Position numbers and translations under genes: made by a program. The notes below the pieces were generated by a model. That model ran no database searches. It saw only the letters and a program-made list of their open reading frames with translations, and had not been told where the DNA came from. A stretch of 64,000 nucleotides of DNA from Helicostylum pulchrum (lineage: Eukaryota > Mucoromycota > Mucoromycetes > Mucorales > Mucoraceae), in assembly GCA_025677825.1 (NCBI GenBank), contig JAIXMO010000036.1, forward strand, positions 62,001 through 126,000. Reading direction: 5' to 3'. Position 1 is the stretch's first letter; each line of letters starts with the position of its first letter. This document shows positions 11,298 to 22,052 of this stretch, piece by piece.

Positions 11298-12833
11298 ATG
11301 TATGCAAAATTAATTATTACACTTACACTTTTATGCTTTTACAGTATATCAGCGTTACCATCATTTCCTACTATCAAAGATGAGATATTTCCAGCATTTG
11401 ATACCGGGGTAGAGATTCCAAGAATTAAACTTACCTTCGTTTATGGCGTCGTAAGTTACATATCTTGATACCATTTACTTCAAAACTCTAACCTTTTGTC
11501 TTATCAACAATAGCCAACATTACCATTTTCTATAGGTAATCCACGTCAAAAATTCACAGGTATCTTTGACACATCATCGCCTATCACCTGGGTTATGTCT
11601 GATAAATGTAATTCCAGTGCTTGTTTATCTGTACCCGATAGTGAAAAATTCCACGCCAAAGCATCTTCAACAAATTTTCAATTTCCACTTAGTGTTGACA
11701 TGAATTATTTGGATGGAAGTCATGTTCAGTTAAAGCCAGAGCTTGTAAGTGCACATATAAATTTCATCCAAAAGACAAAAAATTTATATATCAGAATAAC
11801 TAGGATGCCATTACTTTTGCAGACAAGTTTACAATTCCTCGTCATTTAATCGGTGAAGCTTACAAAGTAGATTATCCTAAAGGATATGTTGCACCCGCTG
11901 GTAAAAAAATGTCATACTTTCTATTGTTTTTTAGAAAAAAAAAACCGACATATTAGTTTTGTAGATGCTAGGTTGGGTATGGGAGGATTTGGTAGTATCG
12001 ATTGGACCAAGATGCGAATGAACCTTGATTTAGCACCTATCACAAACCCATTTTCAGGAGTTTTTAAACGTGCAGGTACTTGATGAAATACCAAAATTTA
12101 AAAACTACTTTTATTTTTTTTACTTATACATGATAAAGCTGGTGATGATGTTGTTTCAACAGGATACATTAAATCCGGGTCATCCGATTACCGAAAACGT
12201 TTCAACTTTAATGAAATTTCGTCATCTGCATTTATACTTGGTAAGTGAGCAAGAGAGAAAAAAAAATTATTTTATATAACTTACACTCTATATTTCCTAG
12301 GTGTCGATAAAACTTTATACAGTGACCCAGTATATAAATTGCCACTAGTCCCTTTACAAGGGTTTAATTCTCCCTTTTGGAAGATTCCTATAGCAGGACT
12401 TCAATTAAAGTATACCAACATAACGCAACAGTTTAAGTTTTCTTCAGGAGGTCACGGTAAAATAGATTCTAGTAGTCCCATTATTACATTACCTCGTTCT
12501 ACCGCCGACGCCATCAATACGGCACTCGGTGCTACATTTAATGCTCAACTTAATATGTATACTATCGACTGCGAAGCCATGACAACAGGACCATGGTTCG
12601 TGATTCAATTCGCAGCAGGTGTCAATGCACATATTCCTGCCGACCAGTTTATATACCAACAAAACGATGGTTCAAGTTGTTACACGGCTATTGGAGGAGG
12701 TACAGACGAACAAAATATATACTTGGGAGGTCCCTTCTTCCGTTCATTTTATTTGATGTATCATTATACAGGTCTCAGTGTTAACATTGCTGAAAGTTCT
12801 GTAGTACAGGCAGGCAAACTATTTGCACAATAA
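11298..12833 (+). CDS. secreted pepsin-like aspartic protease with altered active-site motifs
   Basis: The first exon encodes a signal peptide (MYAKLIITLTLLCFYSISA, ending at SALP), then an extension before the mature fold. Exon 2 gives PTLPFSIGNPRQKFTGIFDT, then SSPITWVMSDKCNSSAC. This is the A1-family N-lobe, with the catalytic triad DTG read as DTS and the usual disulphide-loop cysteines. Later exons give TFADKFTIPRHLIGEAYKVD, then GGFGSIDWTK and YSDPVYKLPLVPL. The C-lobe second aspartate sits in GKIDSSSPIITLPRSTADAI, where DTG/DSG is read as DSS. The end, IYLGGPFFRSFYLMYHYTGL, is the normal pepsin C-terminus. Six exons join by GT-AG introns. Both aspartates remain, so weak or altered activity is possible; a non-enzymatic role is also possible. 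Confidence 0.8.
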
Positions 12834-12870
12834 AAAAAAAAGTTGTTTCTTTTCTCTCTTTTTTTTTTTT

Positions 12871-14103
12871 TTAATAATGTACCATCATCTTATCAATTGA
12901 TTTTATAACTGCATCGATATCAGGTCTAAGTTTAGCATCGGTATTTAACATGGTCGATATCAAGTCTTGTAATTGTTTAGAGTATTGTTTAGCATGAGGA
13001 AAAAAGAATTGTCGATTAAGAACAGCAAGTGCCATAGTGCCACCTTGTTGATTGACGGTCATTTCAAAAGGTGATTCACCGTAGGCCATAGAAAATAGTG
13101 TACATCCTAAAGACCAAATATCTACTTTTTCATCAATGCGTGTACCTACTTTAACATCAAATAATTCGGGTGCTCTAAACGGCATGGAACAATTTTCCGC
13201 TGCATCGTCTTGTTGTTTCATAGCATTCTTTCTATCTGTAATATCTAATCTCGCTAATCGTGCAGATCCAAAGTCCATCAATACTGGTTTTTTACCATCA
13301 TCTGATAATAGCACGTTACTATAGGAGGTATGTCAGTGAGTATACAATTTTGAACTAAAAAAATACACGTTACGCTGGTTTAATATCTCGATGTGCCCAA
13401 GGTTTATGAACACCCAATCGATCTGTATAATTCACCATTGCTTGCACACTTTGACAAACACCGCGAAATAGCGATAGTATATGCTTTTCCGATATACTCT
13501 TTCCCAATTGATTACTCTTATCAATTAAATCCTGAATATTTCCTCTCTACGCCCAAAAAAATAAAATTAGGTGTCAGTGCATTTATTATTGTACCACCCC
13601 AAAAAAAAACAATTACTTTATAAAACGGCATGATAATGTATACTGTCTTACTACTATCTTCTTCTTTAATCATACACATATCCTACGAAGGGAAAAAAAA
13701 AAATTGAATGTGTATCCATACAGCACATGGTTTTATAAATCTTACCACAATCTTTATAATGTTAGGATGCTGGAATCTATCTGTAATGATGGCTTCACGT
13801 ACAGCATTAGCAGCTACTTCTTTTCCCATCTGACAACGAATCGTCTTTACGGCGTACATTTGTTTCTGTTCATCTTGAGCTAAATAAACAAACGAAAATC
13901 CGCTACACCAAAATAATGTTAATACTATATATTATATATAAAAGGTCCTTGTAATACCCTTCGCCTAAAAACTTTGTAATAGTAAAGTTACGTCCGTTCA
14001 ATCGAATAACTGTATTTGGAAACGTGTTTGCATTAGAGTAAATATCTACGACTGAATCCACTACTGAATTAATAGATCCAACCAAGTTATTAAAAAACGA
14101 CAT
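12871..14103 (-). CDS. STK16/Env7-type protein kinase
   Basis: The spliced protein starts MSFFNNLVGSINSVVDSVVD and has a short N-terminal stretch before the glycine loop (FTITKFLGEG.GFSFVYLA). It carries YAVKTIR (VAIK lysine), HKPWAHRDIKPANVLL (catalytic loop) and VLMDFGSARLA (DFG). MPFRAPELFDV (APE region), DEKVDIWSLGCTLFSMAYGE and a C-lobe ending IDKMMVHY follow. The activation segment and the QQDDAAENCSMPFRAPELF block match the STK16/Env7 subgroup of NAK kinases, which are palmitoylated Golgi/vacuole-associated kinases in other organisms. Cys near the N-terminus is not obvious here. Five or so exons; start 14103, stop 12871-12873. A broken copy lies at 10484-11045. Confidence 0.88.
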
Positions 14104-14721
14104 GCTAGAAAAAGAAGAGAAAAAAAAAATGCTACAAGAATTTTATATTATATATCGTTAAGTATCACGTGTAACAAAAAAAAGAGGATTTGCTTTTTTT
14201 GGGGGGAGCACAGTATACATACGGTACCAATCTTTAAATAAAAACCTGTGATGGTTTTTTACTTATGCAGACATGGGAAGCATGACACCACTTTTTTTAA
14301 AAAACCAGTTTCTGGAAATCCATTGTGGGGGGAGATCCATTGAAACAACCTATTAAAAAAAAAAGAAAGGGGGCGAAGATCCCTTCTTGTTTAGAGACCT
14401 TTTTTCTCTGCTAAAGAAAAAAGTGCGTGCATATTATGTTGAACGATTCTCTTTATTAAATTAGTACAGTAAATACATTTTTAACCAATTTTTTAATATT
14501 TTAAATGAAAACCTCACACTTTTTTAAAGTTATATACCAGCTTTTCCAGTTTTTTCCACCTTCCGATTGTATTATGTAATCATTTATCTTAAACAACCGC
14601 ATCTCTCCCCCCACCCCTTTTAAGTTTCCAAATACAATATAGTTTATTAATATATAATTGGGGGGACCAATAAATAAATATGTACAAAAAATAGTTTCCC
14701 CACAAAAAAAAAAAAAAAAAA
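14104..14721. other. intergenic between kinase start and bZIP stop
   Basis: About 600 bp with poly(A) and poly(G)-containing runs. It should contain the promoter of the minus-strand kinase and the terminator of the minus-strand bZIP gene. No coding signal was seen. Confidence 0.45.
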
Positions 14722-16199
14722 CTAGGACACACTTGAAGTATTTTTATTAACTTCAGTGTCATCTTCATTAGTAGTATTAGGAGCGATCGGAGGTCTTTGT
14801 CTTGTCTGTAGCATGGCAAACAAATCGTCTAAAACCTGTCCACTATTAGCATTCGGTAAGAAATCGTTATTATTTGTAAGTGTCGGTCCAAATTCGTCTT
14901 CAAAGAATGGATCGAAATCGAAATCCAAATCGAAATCAGGTACTTGCATGTTATTATTCCAGTATTCATTTGTTGCATATTGTAGCGTAGGGTTATCCGT
15001 CGCTGATGGTGGTAGTGCCGGTAATATGGGTACTTGCCCTATATTATGTGCTTGGTTTATATTCTGTGCTTGTCCTATATTCATCGCTTGTCCTATATTC
15101 TGCGCCTGTCCTATATTCTGCGCTTGTCCTATATTCTGTATTTGCGCTATATTCCGCGGTTGTCCTATATTTTGCGATTGGTCTAGTACAGGTGATTCTT
15201 GTATTTTACGTCTCTTTTCAATAGAATCCTTTTCGTGATTACGGAACTGAGATTGGTTAGGTGCTCGTAACGGTACAGGTGAAAATGTCGTTGGGTCTAT
15301 TTGTAAATTAGTGTCTGGTTCTTGTTCATGGTGATGTAATGGTGGTGCTTCTTGATACGTTCGCTTGGTTGGTGTACTATCTCTGTGCATATTCTCGCTT
15401 ACTTCACTTAGCCTGCGCATTGTATCATTTACTTCACTTGCTCTTCCCAGTCTATTATTTACTTCACTGGCTCTTCGCATTGTCTCATTCGCTTCAGTTT
15501 CTCTTGGCATGATACTATTTGCCTCACTTGCTCTGCGTGTTATATCGTTCACTTCACTCGTTCTATGCACTGTATCATTGACGTCGCTTACTCTGCGCAC
15601 TACATCATTGCGTTCGCCTGCATGAGAAGAATGAGATAATTCAAGGTGACTTTCATTAGTAACGCGTACAACGGGCTCAACCACGGGTATTTTACTTGTA
15701 TCGCCACCTGTCAAGATAGAGACTTGTTTCTCCAACACAGAGACTCTATCAAGCAATCGACCATTTTCGTTTCTTAATTTATCTAGCTCGTTTTGCCAAT
15801 CTTCCATTTCTTTTGCCTTAATTTCTAAATCCTTGATATATTGCTCTCGTCTTTGTCGAAAGGCTTTTTGAGCAGCTCGGTTTTGAGCGGCTCTTTTGGA
15901 TGGAATGACAGCTCGGTTACCTCCTTTGAATTTGGTTTGGTCATAATCAAGCGCCTGCGCTGGTGGTGACATGGATAATTCGTCTCGTAGTGGTGGCATT
16001 GGTAACACAGAACCAGGTGGTCTTGATATCACGTAATTATATTGCTCTGGTCCATGCTCTGTAATATATTAGTTAGTAAGAATCCAGGTGTTGCAAAGCA
16101 AAATAAGAGATGCTAACGGTTAACTCTCTTTATTTTATTATTACCTGGTGGCATCATCCAAGGTTGAGTATTATTATTCAAGTGCGAATTATTATTCAT
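14722..16199 (-). CDS. Yap-type bZIP transcription factor with internal repeats
   Basis: A short first exon (MNNNSHLNNNTQPWMMPPG, start 16199) joins a long second exon from about 16050. The basic region KRAAQNRAAQKAFRQRREQY has the NxxAQxxFR signature of fungal AP-1/Yap factors and is followed by leucine heptads (LEIKAKEMEDWQNELDKLRN, ENGRLLDRVSVLEKQ). Two low-complexity arrays then occur: seven decapeptides with RRxS/xRxS cores and about eight hexapeptides of NIGQAQ type. An acidic/aromatic segment (VPDFDLDFDFDPFFEDEFGP) near the C-terminus looks like an activation domain. No cysteine-rich redox domain is visible, so Yap1-style oxidant sensing is not supported. Confidence 0.85.
15037..15185 (-). 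repeat. 18-bp tandem repeat encoding NIGQAQ hexapeptides
   Basis: About eight units of an 18-bp repeat (plus-strand consensus CTATATTCTGCGCTTGTC) lie inside the bZIP gene and encode QNIGQA-type units. Units differ at a few positions, so the array is not freshly expanded. Confidence 0.85.
15388..15600 (-). repeat. 30-bp tandem repeat encoding RRxS decapeptides
   Basis: Seven tandem decapeptides follow the pattern (V/T/A/E/L)SE(V/A)NDTMRR. Junctions read RRVSD, HRTSE, RRASE, PRETE, RRASE, GRASE and RRLSE. Four junctions have the R-R-x-S form preferred by basophilic kinases such as PKA. Confidence 0.85.
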
Positions 16200-16889
16200 T
16201 TTAAACTAACAATATAAAAAAAAAATGACCTCATACTATTAGTCATTAATTAAACTAATAATAAAAAGCTTTCTCTCTTTTCTTTTTCCTCCTTGGTTTT
16301 TTTACCTTGCTCGAGAAAAATAAAATAAAGATCTATTACAATTTAAAGAGAAATGGTATACAAGAAAAAAAAAGGGAACTCTTGATCTCTACGTTAATAC
16401 TGTCCTCCTAGTAAATAAAAAAAAAAAAAAGTTTTTGTTACAACACCCGCGGTAAAAAAGCATGACCCAGCTCAAGTATTCTTTTTCTATTGGATACTTT
16501 TTTTCCCCCACAAAATACCAACAGAAAAAAAAAGATGTCTTTTTTAGGCTTCAGCTTAAGTAATCAACTAAAAGCCCTGGCTCTCTTTTTTTTTTTTTTT
16601 TTTTTTTTTCTCGTTATACAAAAAAAGTTTACTTAAAAAAGAAACAGCAGTTTTTCTTCCTGCAGTGTTTTCTTTTTAATTTTGGCATATGCTGGAAATA
16701 CTTTTTCCACGGAAGACCTAACTGACCTTTAAAAAGTAACACAAACCTTTGCTTATGAAAGCAAAAAAGTCACATCCCGACACCCCCACTTTCCCGCAAA
16801 ATACACTATAAAAAGCAACTAGTTTTTTTTCCGTATCTTTCTTTTTACTCTTTTTACTCCACACATATTTTCCCTTTTTATAAAAGACA
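16200..16889. promoter_or_regulatory. divergent promoter region, bZIP / galactokinase
   Basis: A 690-bp gap between head-to-head start codons. It holds long T runs (about 16588-16609) and a TATA element near the galactokinase start. No further factor site can be assigned by eye. Confidence 0.5.
16807..16815 (+). promoter_or_regulatory. TATA box upstream of galactokinase
   Basis: TATAAAAAG lies about 75-83 bp upstream of the galactokinase ATG (16890), a plausible distance for a fungal TATA promoter and in keeping with inducible GAL-type expression. Induction itself is inferred. Confidence 0.6.
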
Positions 16890-18503
16890 ATGACTAGTAT
16901 CCCTTCTTACGATTCTCTTGACAAGATTTATGATCCCGCTGCTCTTTTAAAGCAAGGGTAAGTTTTTTATATATTCACTGTGGTACCGTTTGTATTCATC
17001 AGCTTTTTTTTTTTTTTTTTAGTGAGCGTTACAATAAGCTTGTGTCTCAATTTGAAAAGTTGCACGGTCGTAAAGCCGAATTCGTTGTCCGTTCTCCTGG
17101 CCGTGTCAACTTGATCGGTGAGCATATTGATTACTGTGGTTTCGGTGTCCTTCCTATGGCCATTGAACGTGACGTTGTTATTGTTGGTGCTACCACTGAT
17201 GAGGATACTCAAGTACGTATTTCAAACTCTAATGCATCAAAGTATCCTACCAGAGAATTTGATTATGAGGGTAAAGAAAAGGTAGTTACTATTGATTCTA
17301 GTGTTTTAGAATGGTCAAATTATTTCAAGTGTGGTTACAAGGTATAAAAAAAAAGCCCCCCCCCCCCCTATATTAAAAAAGACAGAGAGATAAACTAACC
17401 CAATTTTTTTTTTCATGCAGGGTATGCTCGAAAAGTTTCAATTGGATAAACCCAAGGGTCTTTTCTTACTTGTGGATGGTACTGTACCTGCTGGTGGAGG
17501 ACTTTCCTCTTCTGCAGCCTTTGTATGTGCTTCTGCACTTGCAGTTATTACGGCCAACAAGCTCAGCATTTCCAAGACCGAATTAACCGAGATTGCTATT
17601 GTTGCTGAACGTAACGTCGGTGTCAACTCTGGCGGTATGGATCAAAGTGCCTCTGTCCTCTCCGAAAAAGATTTTGCGCTTCACGTAGAATTTGTTCCCA
17701 AGTTGCATACCTCTCTTGTACCTTTACCCAAGACCTCTCCCAAGTTGGCCTTTATTATTGCTAATACACTTGTCACAGCTGACAAGTTTGTTACTGCTCC
17801 TCGTAACTATAACCTCCGTGTTGTTGAGACCCATATGGCTGCTTTGTTCCTTTCCAAGGTACTTGGTTTACCTTCTGTCGATACACTCAAGGAAGTCTAC
17901 GACCTTTACTACAAGGACTCTACTCTCTCTGAAGTCGAAAGATTCTCTGACCTTCTTGCTAAGGCTGCTGAACATTTCCCCAAGGACAGCACCAACGGTA
18001 ACGGATACACTCTTGCTGAGGTTGCAGATATGCTCGATATCCCCGCTCAACAAATTCAAGACAAGTACATGACCCGTTTCCCCGTTGAAACTGATTATTT
18101 CCGTCTTGTACAACGTACCAAGCATGTTTTATCTGAAGCATCTCGTGTCCTTGAGTTCCATAAGGCTTGTGAGTCTGCCGATGCCAACTTAAAGACTTTA
18201 GGCGACCTTATGAACGCCTCTCAAGACTCTTGTCGTGATCTGTTCATGTGCTCTTGCCCTGAAATCAATCAAGTATGCGAGATTGCTCGTAAGAACGGTG
18301 CCTTTGGCTCTAGATTGAGTGGTGCCGGCTGGGGTGGAAGTACCGTTCATTTGACTACTGAAGATAACGAAACTCAACTTATTGAAGCTATCAAGAACGA
18401 GTTCTATCGTAAGGTGTATCCCAACATCACTGAAGAAGAATTAGATGATGCTATTATCTCTACCAAGCCCTGTAGTGGTGCTGCTATTTTCACTGGTTTT
18501 TAA
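16890..18503 (+). CDS. GAL1: galactokinase
   Basis: Three exons: MTSIPSYDSLDKIYDPAALL...; then FVVRSPGRVNLIGEHIDYCG to about 17342; then from 17421 to the stop 18501-18503. The galactokinase signature is PGRVNLIGEHIDYCGFGVLP, the GHMP ATP loop is VPAGGGLSSSAAFVCASAL, and the C-terminal GHMP motif is GSRLSGAGWGGSTVHL. The catalytic base region SGGMDQSASVLSEKD is intact. At roughly 490-500 residues it is in the fungal range. The enzyme phosphorylates galactose to galactose-1-phosphate, the first committed Leloir step, in the cytosol. It lacks visible sequence that would decide whether it has a Gal3-like sensor role. Codon use is C-ending and consistent with high expression. Confidence 0.95.
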
Positions 18504-18654
18504 ATAGTTTTTTTTTTTATCACTTCTCGATCCTTTCTGTTCATATATATATCACTTGTTACATACAATTCAATAAAAAATATTTTTTTTTAAAAAAATA
18601 TATTTACTGCTTAAAAAAAAGAGGGGGGGGGGGGCTTTTTATGTCTTTCTTTTT

Positions 18655-20531
18655 TTAACCAAAGTTAATGCCTTGAGCTAAAGGAAGAGCACCTGAATAA
18701 TTAATTGTACAGGTACCTCTTCTGCAGTACTGCTTCCAACTATCACTACCACTCTCACGTCCACCGCCTGTTTCCTTTTCACCGCCAAACGCGCCACCGA
18801 TTTCAGCACCATTGGTAGGAATATTTACGTTAATGATACCGCAGTCAGAACCAGAAGGACCGATCCATTTGAAAATAGTAGATGGGTTGCTAGTAAAGAT
18901 AGAACTTGATAAGCCTTGCTTTACATTATTGTTAATAGCAATAGCTTCATCCAAAGTCTATTTTTTTTTTTAAAAAAAAAAAGATATTAATAACCTCACT
19001 AAAATAAATCATGTGTGAATATACCTTATACGTCATGGTGTGAAGAATAGGAACAAATGCTTCATGTTGAACTACCTTCATATCCGAGCGAACACGCGTC
19101 ATGGTAGGTTCAACAAAGTTACCGTGCTTCAAGGGTCCATCGTCAATAACACGACCACCTGTAATAATCTCACCGCCCTCAGCCTTGACTTGTTCCAAGG
19201 TCTTCTTATACGCCTCGACGGCTTGTTTGGTATGCAACGGACCGCACAAGACACCTTCATCCAAGGGATCACCGACCTTGACCTGCTTATAGGCCTTCTT
19301 CAATCTCTCGACCAAGGTATCGTACACGGACTCTTGCACGATCAAACGACGCGTCGTAGTACATCTTTGACCGGCTGTACCAACAGCAGCAAACAAAATG
19401 GCTCTTGCAGCTAAATCCAAATCACAGTCATCTGTAACAATAATAGCATTGTTGCCACCCAGCTCCAGAATCGATTTACCAAATCGACCTTGCACAACTT
19501 TACCGACCTGTCTGCCTACTTCTGTAGACCCGGTGAATGAAAGTAAGTGTGCTCGGTTGTCTTGAACCATGCTTTGACCTACGTCGGTACCACCAGTAAC
19601 CAAGGCACAGAGTGAGGTAGGCATGTCGTGGTCCTTTAACGCTTTGGCAATAATACGCGTGACGGCAATAGAGACCAAGGAGGTAGTAGGAGCAGGTTTC
19701 CAGATCGTACCGTTACCGGTGATAAGAGCGATAGCACAGTTCCAACCGTAAACGGCAACTACGATGTGATTTAATACAAAAGTATATTTGTTTTTTTTTT
19801 GGTTTTTTTTTTTTACCTGGGAAATTAAAGGCGCTAATGATACCGACTGTACCTAACGGGTTCCAAGTTTCCAACATGGCATGACCAGGTCTTTCTGAAG
19901 GAATAATAGCACCTTGCATGGTACGAGATAGACCAAGCGCGTATTCCAAGATATCAATGTACTCTTGTACCTCTCCAATACCTTCAGGTAAAATCTTTCC
20001 CATCTCCAAAGCAACCAATTTACCGAGTGGTTGTAAGTTTTCAACCAGAGCGTTTCTCATGGTTAACATAACATGACCACGTTTAGGAGCAGGTAACTTT
20101 TTTGAAAGAGCTTTTTAGTAGTGTTATTATTACTTTTTGTTTTTGTTTTTTTTACCTCTCTCCAAATCTTTTGAGCTTCAGCTACTTTTTCAAAAGCAGT
20201 ATTCAAGTCATCAGGTGTTCCCTAAAAAAAAAAACGTTTACAGTTAGAAAAGTGGGTGTGGGAAATATATCGTGGGAGAAAAAAAAAAGAAAAAGAGATA
20301 CTTTACAGTGATGACTTCAGCCATGATTTCGTTATTGACAGGATTATATGAAGGAACAATCTCTCCTGAACCTTTCCATTCACCATCAAATACGCCCTTG
20401 TTGTTAGTCTTGTCTAAACCCAGTGATTCAAATACGGAACGGTGTTTATCAAATGTAGATAGACATCGAATAGTGCTTGCACGGTTTAATGTTTGTACAA
20501 TTGTACGATTTCTAACAAGTCTCGAAATCAT
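18655..20531 (-). CDS. ALDH7-family aldehyde dehydrogenase (antiquitin-like), probably mitochondrial
   Basis: It starts at 20531 with a basic, Arg/Ser-rich leader ([20 protein letters not shown]) typical of mitochondrial import. Then come [49 protein letters not shown] (NAD binding) and LELGGNNAI, which contains the general-base Glu. The nucleophile Cys is in [13 protein letters not shown]. The C-terminus has [34 protein letters not shown] and [10 protein letters not shown]. These motifs and the full-length match fit ALDH7A1, which oxidises alpha-aminoadipic semialdehyde, betaine aldehyde and lipid aldehydes in animals. Fungal substrate use is uncertain. About five introns; it converges with galactokinase. 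Confidence 0.92.
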
Positions 20532-20749
20532 TTTATTTTATAAAATAAAAAAAAATAATAGTAAAAAAGAAAGAAAGAGTAAAAAAGCTTACATATTTAT
20601 GTTTATTTTTTTAGGTTTTAAAATTGTAGATGCAGACCCACATACACTGAGAAAAAAAAAGAATAGAGACGATCATAACAAGATAGCGTGGGAATCGTGT
20701 ATAAAATGTAATTTGATAACAAAATTGACCACATGCGTCATAGTATCCT

Positions 20750-21379
20750 TTATTTGGGAACTTCTTCCTCTAAAAGCAAAAACAAAAAAAGTTTTTTAGT
20801 CAAGAACTTTTTTTTTTCGCATTGATTTGTGTGTGAGTGTGTGTGTTACCTGTTAAAATACCTTGCTCAATAAGTTGAGAAGGTTCAGGTCTTTCTTGAA
20901 TCTTGTGCTCCAAAGCGTCTTGTAATAAATGTCTTTCAAGTTCATGTTGTTGTCTTTGAAGAGAGGGAGCAACCTTAGGGTCTAAAACAACCATTTATCA
21001 GTAAAGAAACTTACTCGCAAATTAAAAATATTTACCTCTCAAGATGTTTTGTTCAATCAAGGACTCAGCTGTAGGACGATGATCAATTTTATGACGAAGC
21101 GAGTCTTCAATTTTACGTTTTTCCAGCTCGTCACGGTGTTGTTGGATAGCTGGTGCAACCTTAGGGTCTATAATAAAAAAGAGTTTCAGGTTACATTTTT
21201 CCTTTTTGTTTCTTTATATTGTATTTACCTTTGATAATATTTCTATCGATTAAATCTTGAACATCAGGTCGGTGAGCCAACTGAGCTTCAAGTACTTTGG
21301 AGGGATTTTCAGGAACAGCTTTTTATATATATATATTAGTATACAATAAACGACTAAACAACAATATATACTTACTCAT
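20750..21379 (-). CDS. RPEL-repeat protein (predicted G-actin binder)
   Basis: Five small exons join in frame: ATGAG at 21379-21375, then VPENPSKVLEAQLAHRPDVQ and DLIDRNIIK; DPKVAPAIQQHRDELEKRKI, then LRHKIDHRPTAESLIEQNIL; DPKVAPSLQRQQHELERHLL, then LEHKIQERPEPSQLIEQGIL; and a final TEEEVPK before the stop 20750-20752. Each central exon ends in one RPEL-like motif: HRPDVQDLIDRNII, HRPTAESLIEQNIL and ERPEPSQLIEQGIL. RPEL motifs bind monomeric actin in MRTF and Phactr proteins. Here the motifs make up almost the whole small protein, with alpha-helical DPKVAP linkers. One motif per exon suggests growth by exon duplication. Its job is unknown; actin buffering or sensing is an inference. Confidence 0.75.
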
Positions 21380-22052
21380 AAGAAATTAAAAAAAAAAAAA
21401 AAAAAAAAAGATAAATGAGAGAAAAAAAAGAGAAAAAAAAAAAAGGGAGTATCTAAAATTATGATTATCACGAGTTTCGCAAAAAAAAAAAGGTGTTTTT
21501 TGCAAGTGACGTCTCCTTTGTATCACTTTGCCTTATTTCTTTATTTCCAAGTAGTTTCAAAAGAAAAAGGGTTGCATGTGTACATACAACTTATGCCAAC
21601 AGAATTTGGATCAGACTTTTTTTTTTTTTTTTCGTTTTTTTTTTAAAGGGTGCTAAAATAACAGAGATATGTGTATCACCAGTTGTGTACAAACGTAATC
21701 TCTGAAAACCCTTTTTCCAATCTGAGTAGCAAAAAAACGTATGATCTACACGCTCACTTTTTTTTTTTCTAAGCGGGTCATACATGATGTGAAACTTCAC
21801 TTTTTCTAACGCTTAAAGAGAGAGAGAGATAAATTGTTTTATTTTGTTACTACTACTTTATAATATATGCAAACCTACTTTGAAAACCGAGTGTACACAT
21901 CACCTCAAACAAAAAAGACATCCTTCCTTAGCCTCGCGTGACATTTTACATCTGTAGGCCTATTCCAAATTTTATTTTTATTGAGCAAGCGACGCTATAT
22001 TTTTTTTTTCGTTTTGAAAAACTCCTATTGTTGACACTTTACACTCTCAGCA
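21380..22052. promoter_or_regulatory. divergent spacer, RPEL gene / sugar transporter
   Basis: 670 bp between divergent starts with poly(A) and poly(T) runs (21388-21409, 21617-21632) and a GAGAGA run near 21820. No coding signal was seen; the promoters of both genes must lie here. Confidence 0.45.

Noticed and set aside
15037..15185. Regular 18-bp repeats that could suggest a CRISPR array
   Set aside because: The units are contiguous, without unique spacers, in frame within a protein gene of a eukaryote.
15006..15625. Long plus-strand frames with regular Leu/Tyr/Cys repeats
   Set aside because: They are the antisense reading of the bZIP repeat arrays; the minus-strand frame has the bZIP domain and proper splice sites.
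17692..18072. 126-codon Leu/Ser-rich frame inside galactokinase
   Set aside because: Out-of-frame shadow of a strongly biased coding region.
20272..20799. 175-codon plus-strand frame
   Set aside because: Runs antisense through exon 1 of the aldehyde dehydrogenase and into a homopolymer-rich spacer; no protein-like pattern.
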